DNA of 64,000 bases from an uncultured Tessaracoccus sp. (lineage in GTDB: Bacteria; Actinomycetota; Actinomycetes; Propionibacteriales; Propionibacteriaceae): assembly GCF_943914565.1 (NCBI RefSeq), contig NZ_CALUCN010000010.1, positions 1 to 64,000 on the forward strand. The letters are read 5' to 3'. Below, one piece after another: positions 62,722-64,000 of this stretch. The notes beneath the pieces were generated by a model. The model had not been told where the DNA came from, did no database searches, and worked only from the letters and a program-made list of their open reading frames with translations. The position numbers and the translations under genes were made by a program. Within the stretch, counting starts at the first letter, position 1; the number at the start of each line of letters is the position of its first letter.

Positions 62722-63521
62722 ACGTGGTCCGCGCCGTGCTTCGCCTGCGCTGCGGTGAATCCCTCGTACTCGAGCTGCTCGATGAGACCCGACCGCGAGA
62801 AGGACATCGTCTCGAGGTAGCTCTTGGCCTTCTTCGCCGCCTGCTCGTCCCAGTCGGCCGGCACCTGGTCGACGGCCTGCGTGGCCTGGGCCTTCGAGAA
62901 CCCGTCGAACTCGAGCTGCTCTCGCAGGCCCCGCTTCGAGAACGCCATCGTGTCGAGGTAGCTCGTGGCCTTCTTCACCGCTTGCTCGTCCCAGTCGGGC
63001 GCGATCCGCTCGACGGCGAACGTCGCGTCCGCCTTGCTGAAGCCCTCGTACTCGAGCTGTTCGATGAGGTCCTTCCTCGAGAACGCCGCGAAGCTCAGGT
63101 ACCCGCGGGCCTTGTCGATCGCGTTGGACTGCGAGACCGTGATGCCATCGTCGGGCGCCTCGGACGGCTCCGCGGCGGGCTCGACGGTGCTGGCGCTCAC
63201 CCCGGAGGTCTCGACCGAGGCGGGCTCCGCCGAGGCGGCGGTGTCCGGCTCGACGGCGTCCGTCCCGGCGGTCGAGGGCTCGGCCGTGGCGAGCGGCTCC
63301 GTCGTCGGCTCTGAGGCCTGGACGCTCACCGACGGCGCGGGCGCCGCGACCTCACCCTCGTCGTCGCCCTTCGGGGCCAGCGCCGCGAGGCCCAGCACCG
63401 CGATGACCGGGATGATGACGCGCTTGCGCTTGTACCACGCCTTCTTCCGCGTGGGTGCGGCCGCCTGCGGCGCGTAGGGGTTGGGGACCTCGGCGTGCGG
63501 TCCGTACTGCTGCTGCGACAT
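62712..63521 (-). CDS. Membrane-anchored protein with three Ltp repeats
   Basis: A 269-residue protein. A Gln/Pro/Tyr-rich cytoplasmic start and K-R-K-R lead to one membrane helix (about 34-49), then an acidic Thr/Ser/Pro/Ala linker to about 130, then three consecutive repeats of about 46 residues sharing K-A-x-x-Y-L, F-S-R/K-x-x-L-x-E-Q-L-E and G-F-S/T-x-A-x-A. This is the Ltp (PF07553) domain, known from host-surface lipoproteins and from phage TP-J34 Ltp, which blocks superinfecting phage DNA entry. There is no lipobox. ATG 63521 has AGAAGGA upstream. Confidence 0.83.
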   Translation of the reverse strand: MSQQQYGPHAEVPNPYAPQAAAPTRKKAWYKRKRVIIPVIAVLGLAALAPKGDDEGEVAAPAPSVSVQASEPTTEPLATAEPSTAGTDAVEPDTAASAEPASVETSGVSASTVEPAAEPSEAPDDGITVSQSNAIDKARGYLSFAAFSRKDLIEQLEYEGFSKADATFAVERIAPDWDEQAVKKATSYLDTMAFSKRGLREQLEFDGFSKAQATQAVDQVPADWDEQAAKKAKSYLETMSFSRSGLIEQLEYEGFTAAQAKHGADHVGL

Positions 63522-63674
63522 GGTGTGTCCTTCTCTCGACCCGGGCGCCACAGGAGTCCGTGACGCCCGCGTGGGACGTGGGGCCGCATCGCTGCAGCGC
63601 CTTGTCCGACGCTCCTTCAGGGTAGGAACCACCACTGACAATTTCGTCCAGCAGGACCGGGTGTGCGGCTGGGC
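63522..63674. other. Intergenic region upstream of the Ltp gene
   Basis: These 153 bases hold the AGAAGGA ribosome site of the Ltp gene and TTGTCA and TACCCT hexamers on the minus strand (around 63620-63640), only 11 bp apart and so not a normal promoter. I see no gene or clear terminator. Confidence 0.4.
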
Positions 63675-64000
63675 TCAGGCGAGGAGGTCCCTGCGCGACT
63701 CGGCGCCGAGCTTGCGCAGGACGCTGCGCACGTGGGTCTTCACCGTCGTCAGCTCGATGCGAAGCGTCTGGGCGATCTCGGGGTTCGTGCGGGCGTCGGC
63801 GAGCAGCTCGAGCACGTCGGCCTCGCGTGGGGTGAGCGTGCCCTCGGGGAAGTGCTCGGTCGCGAGCGTGCTGGAGTCCCCGAGGTGGACGTGGCGCAGC
63901 TCGGGGTCAGGGTGGAGGATCGTCTCGATCATCACCTCCGGCGGCGCCGACTTCGCGATCACCGCACTCGCGCCGGCCATCAGCGCCAGTCGCACGTCGA
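63675..64000 (-). CDS. LuxR/NarL-family response regulator, C-terminal part
   Basis: The gene enters from the right edge; only the last 108 codons are seen. The end of a receiver domain (A-G-A-S-A-V-I-A-K-S-A-P-P-E, with the conserved Lys) leads to a LuxR-type HTH, L-T-P-R-E-A-D-V-L-E-L-L and T-V-K-T-H-V-R-S-V-L-R-K-L. It is a NarL-type regulator; the partner kinase would lie outside the window. Confidence 0.88.
   Translation of the reverse strand, partial: DVRLALMAGASAVIAKSAPPEVMIETILHPDPELRHVHLGDSSTLATEHFPEGTLTPREADVLELLADARTNPEIAQTLRIELTTVKTHVRSVLRKLGAESRRDLLA

Noticed and set aside
62712..63120. DNA-level tandem repeat in the Ltp gene
   Set aside because: The repeats are clear in protein but diverged in DNA, so this is an old domain duplication rather than an unstable repeat.

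Overview
The window reads as chromosomal DNA of a high-GC (roughly 70% by eye) Gram-positive actinobacterium. Evidence: an FtsA-less division cluster with ftsZ-sepF-yggT-divIVA, a DnaE2 polymerase, MoxR/DUF58/transglutaminase genes beside mraZ, an ANTAR regulator after pyk, the xerD-parA-scpA-scpB-rluB block, pafBC-tatAC-helY, and an IclR gene divergent from leuCD. The gene set and short -10 boxes (TAGGCT, TAGGGT, TAGCCT) suggest Propionibacteriaceae, but no 16S gene is present, so family level is an inference.

Layout. 1-5821: the start of a DUF222 gene, then a divergent DUF6504-dnaE2-dinB translesion-synthesis operon. 5823-10654 (minus): DUF3040 protein and a moxR-DUF58-transglutaminase operon. 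10755-28093: the dcw cluster, mraZ-rsmH-ftsL-ftsI-murE-murF-mraY-murD-ftsW-murG-murC-ftsQ-ftsZ, then sepF, yggT and divIVA. It makes lipid-linked peptidoglycan precursor, builds the septum and marks the poles. 28143-31687: a TraR/DksA-type zinc-finger gene, lspA, an RluA-family synthase, pyk and tRNA-Leu. 31802-34990: a PdtaR-like ANTAR regulator, thioesterase, nicotinamidase, an orphan HTH regulator and an ADP-ribose-type Nudix hydrolase. 34987-39258: chromosome dimer resolution and segregation (xerD, parA, an RHH protein, scpA, scpB) and rluB. 39282-48080: a lipoprotein FKBP, GluQ-RS, pafBC, Tat translocase, a diacylglycerol kinase-like gene and helY. 48146-61817: hisF, an HIT protein, the ilvBNC operon with a leader-peptide attenuator, nfeD-flotillin, leuB, FAH-family hydrolase, CPBP protease, tRNA-Gln and tRNA-Glu, and ndgR/leuCD. 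61822-64000: a ribokinase-type gene, a triple-repeat Ltp-domain membrane protein and the C-terminal part of a NarL-type regulator.

Most of the window is conserved core. I saw no insertion sequence, prophage, CRISPR array or biosynthetic cluster. The most interesting signals are regulatory: at least ten TANNNT boxes sitting 6-7 nt before a start codon (leaderless mRNAs), a six-repeat 10-bp-period MraZ operator, a perfect 19-bp palindrome before ftsZ, a 36-bp dyad between ndgR and leuC, and an ilvB leader peptide with hairpins and terminator. Genes within operons are tightly coupled, mostly by ATGA/GTGA overlaps.
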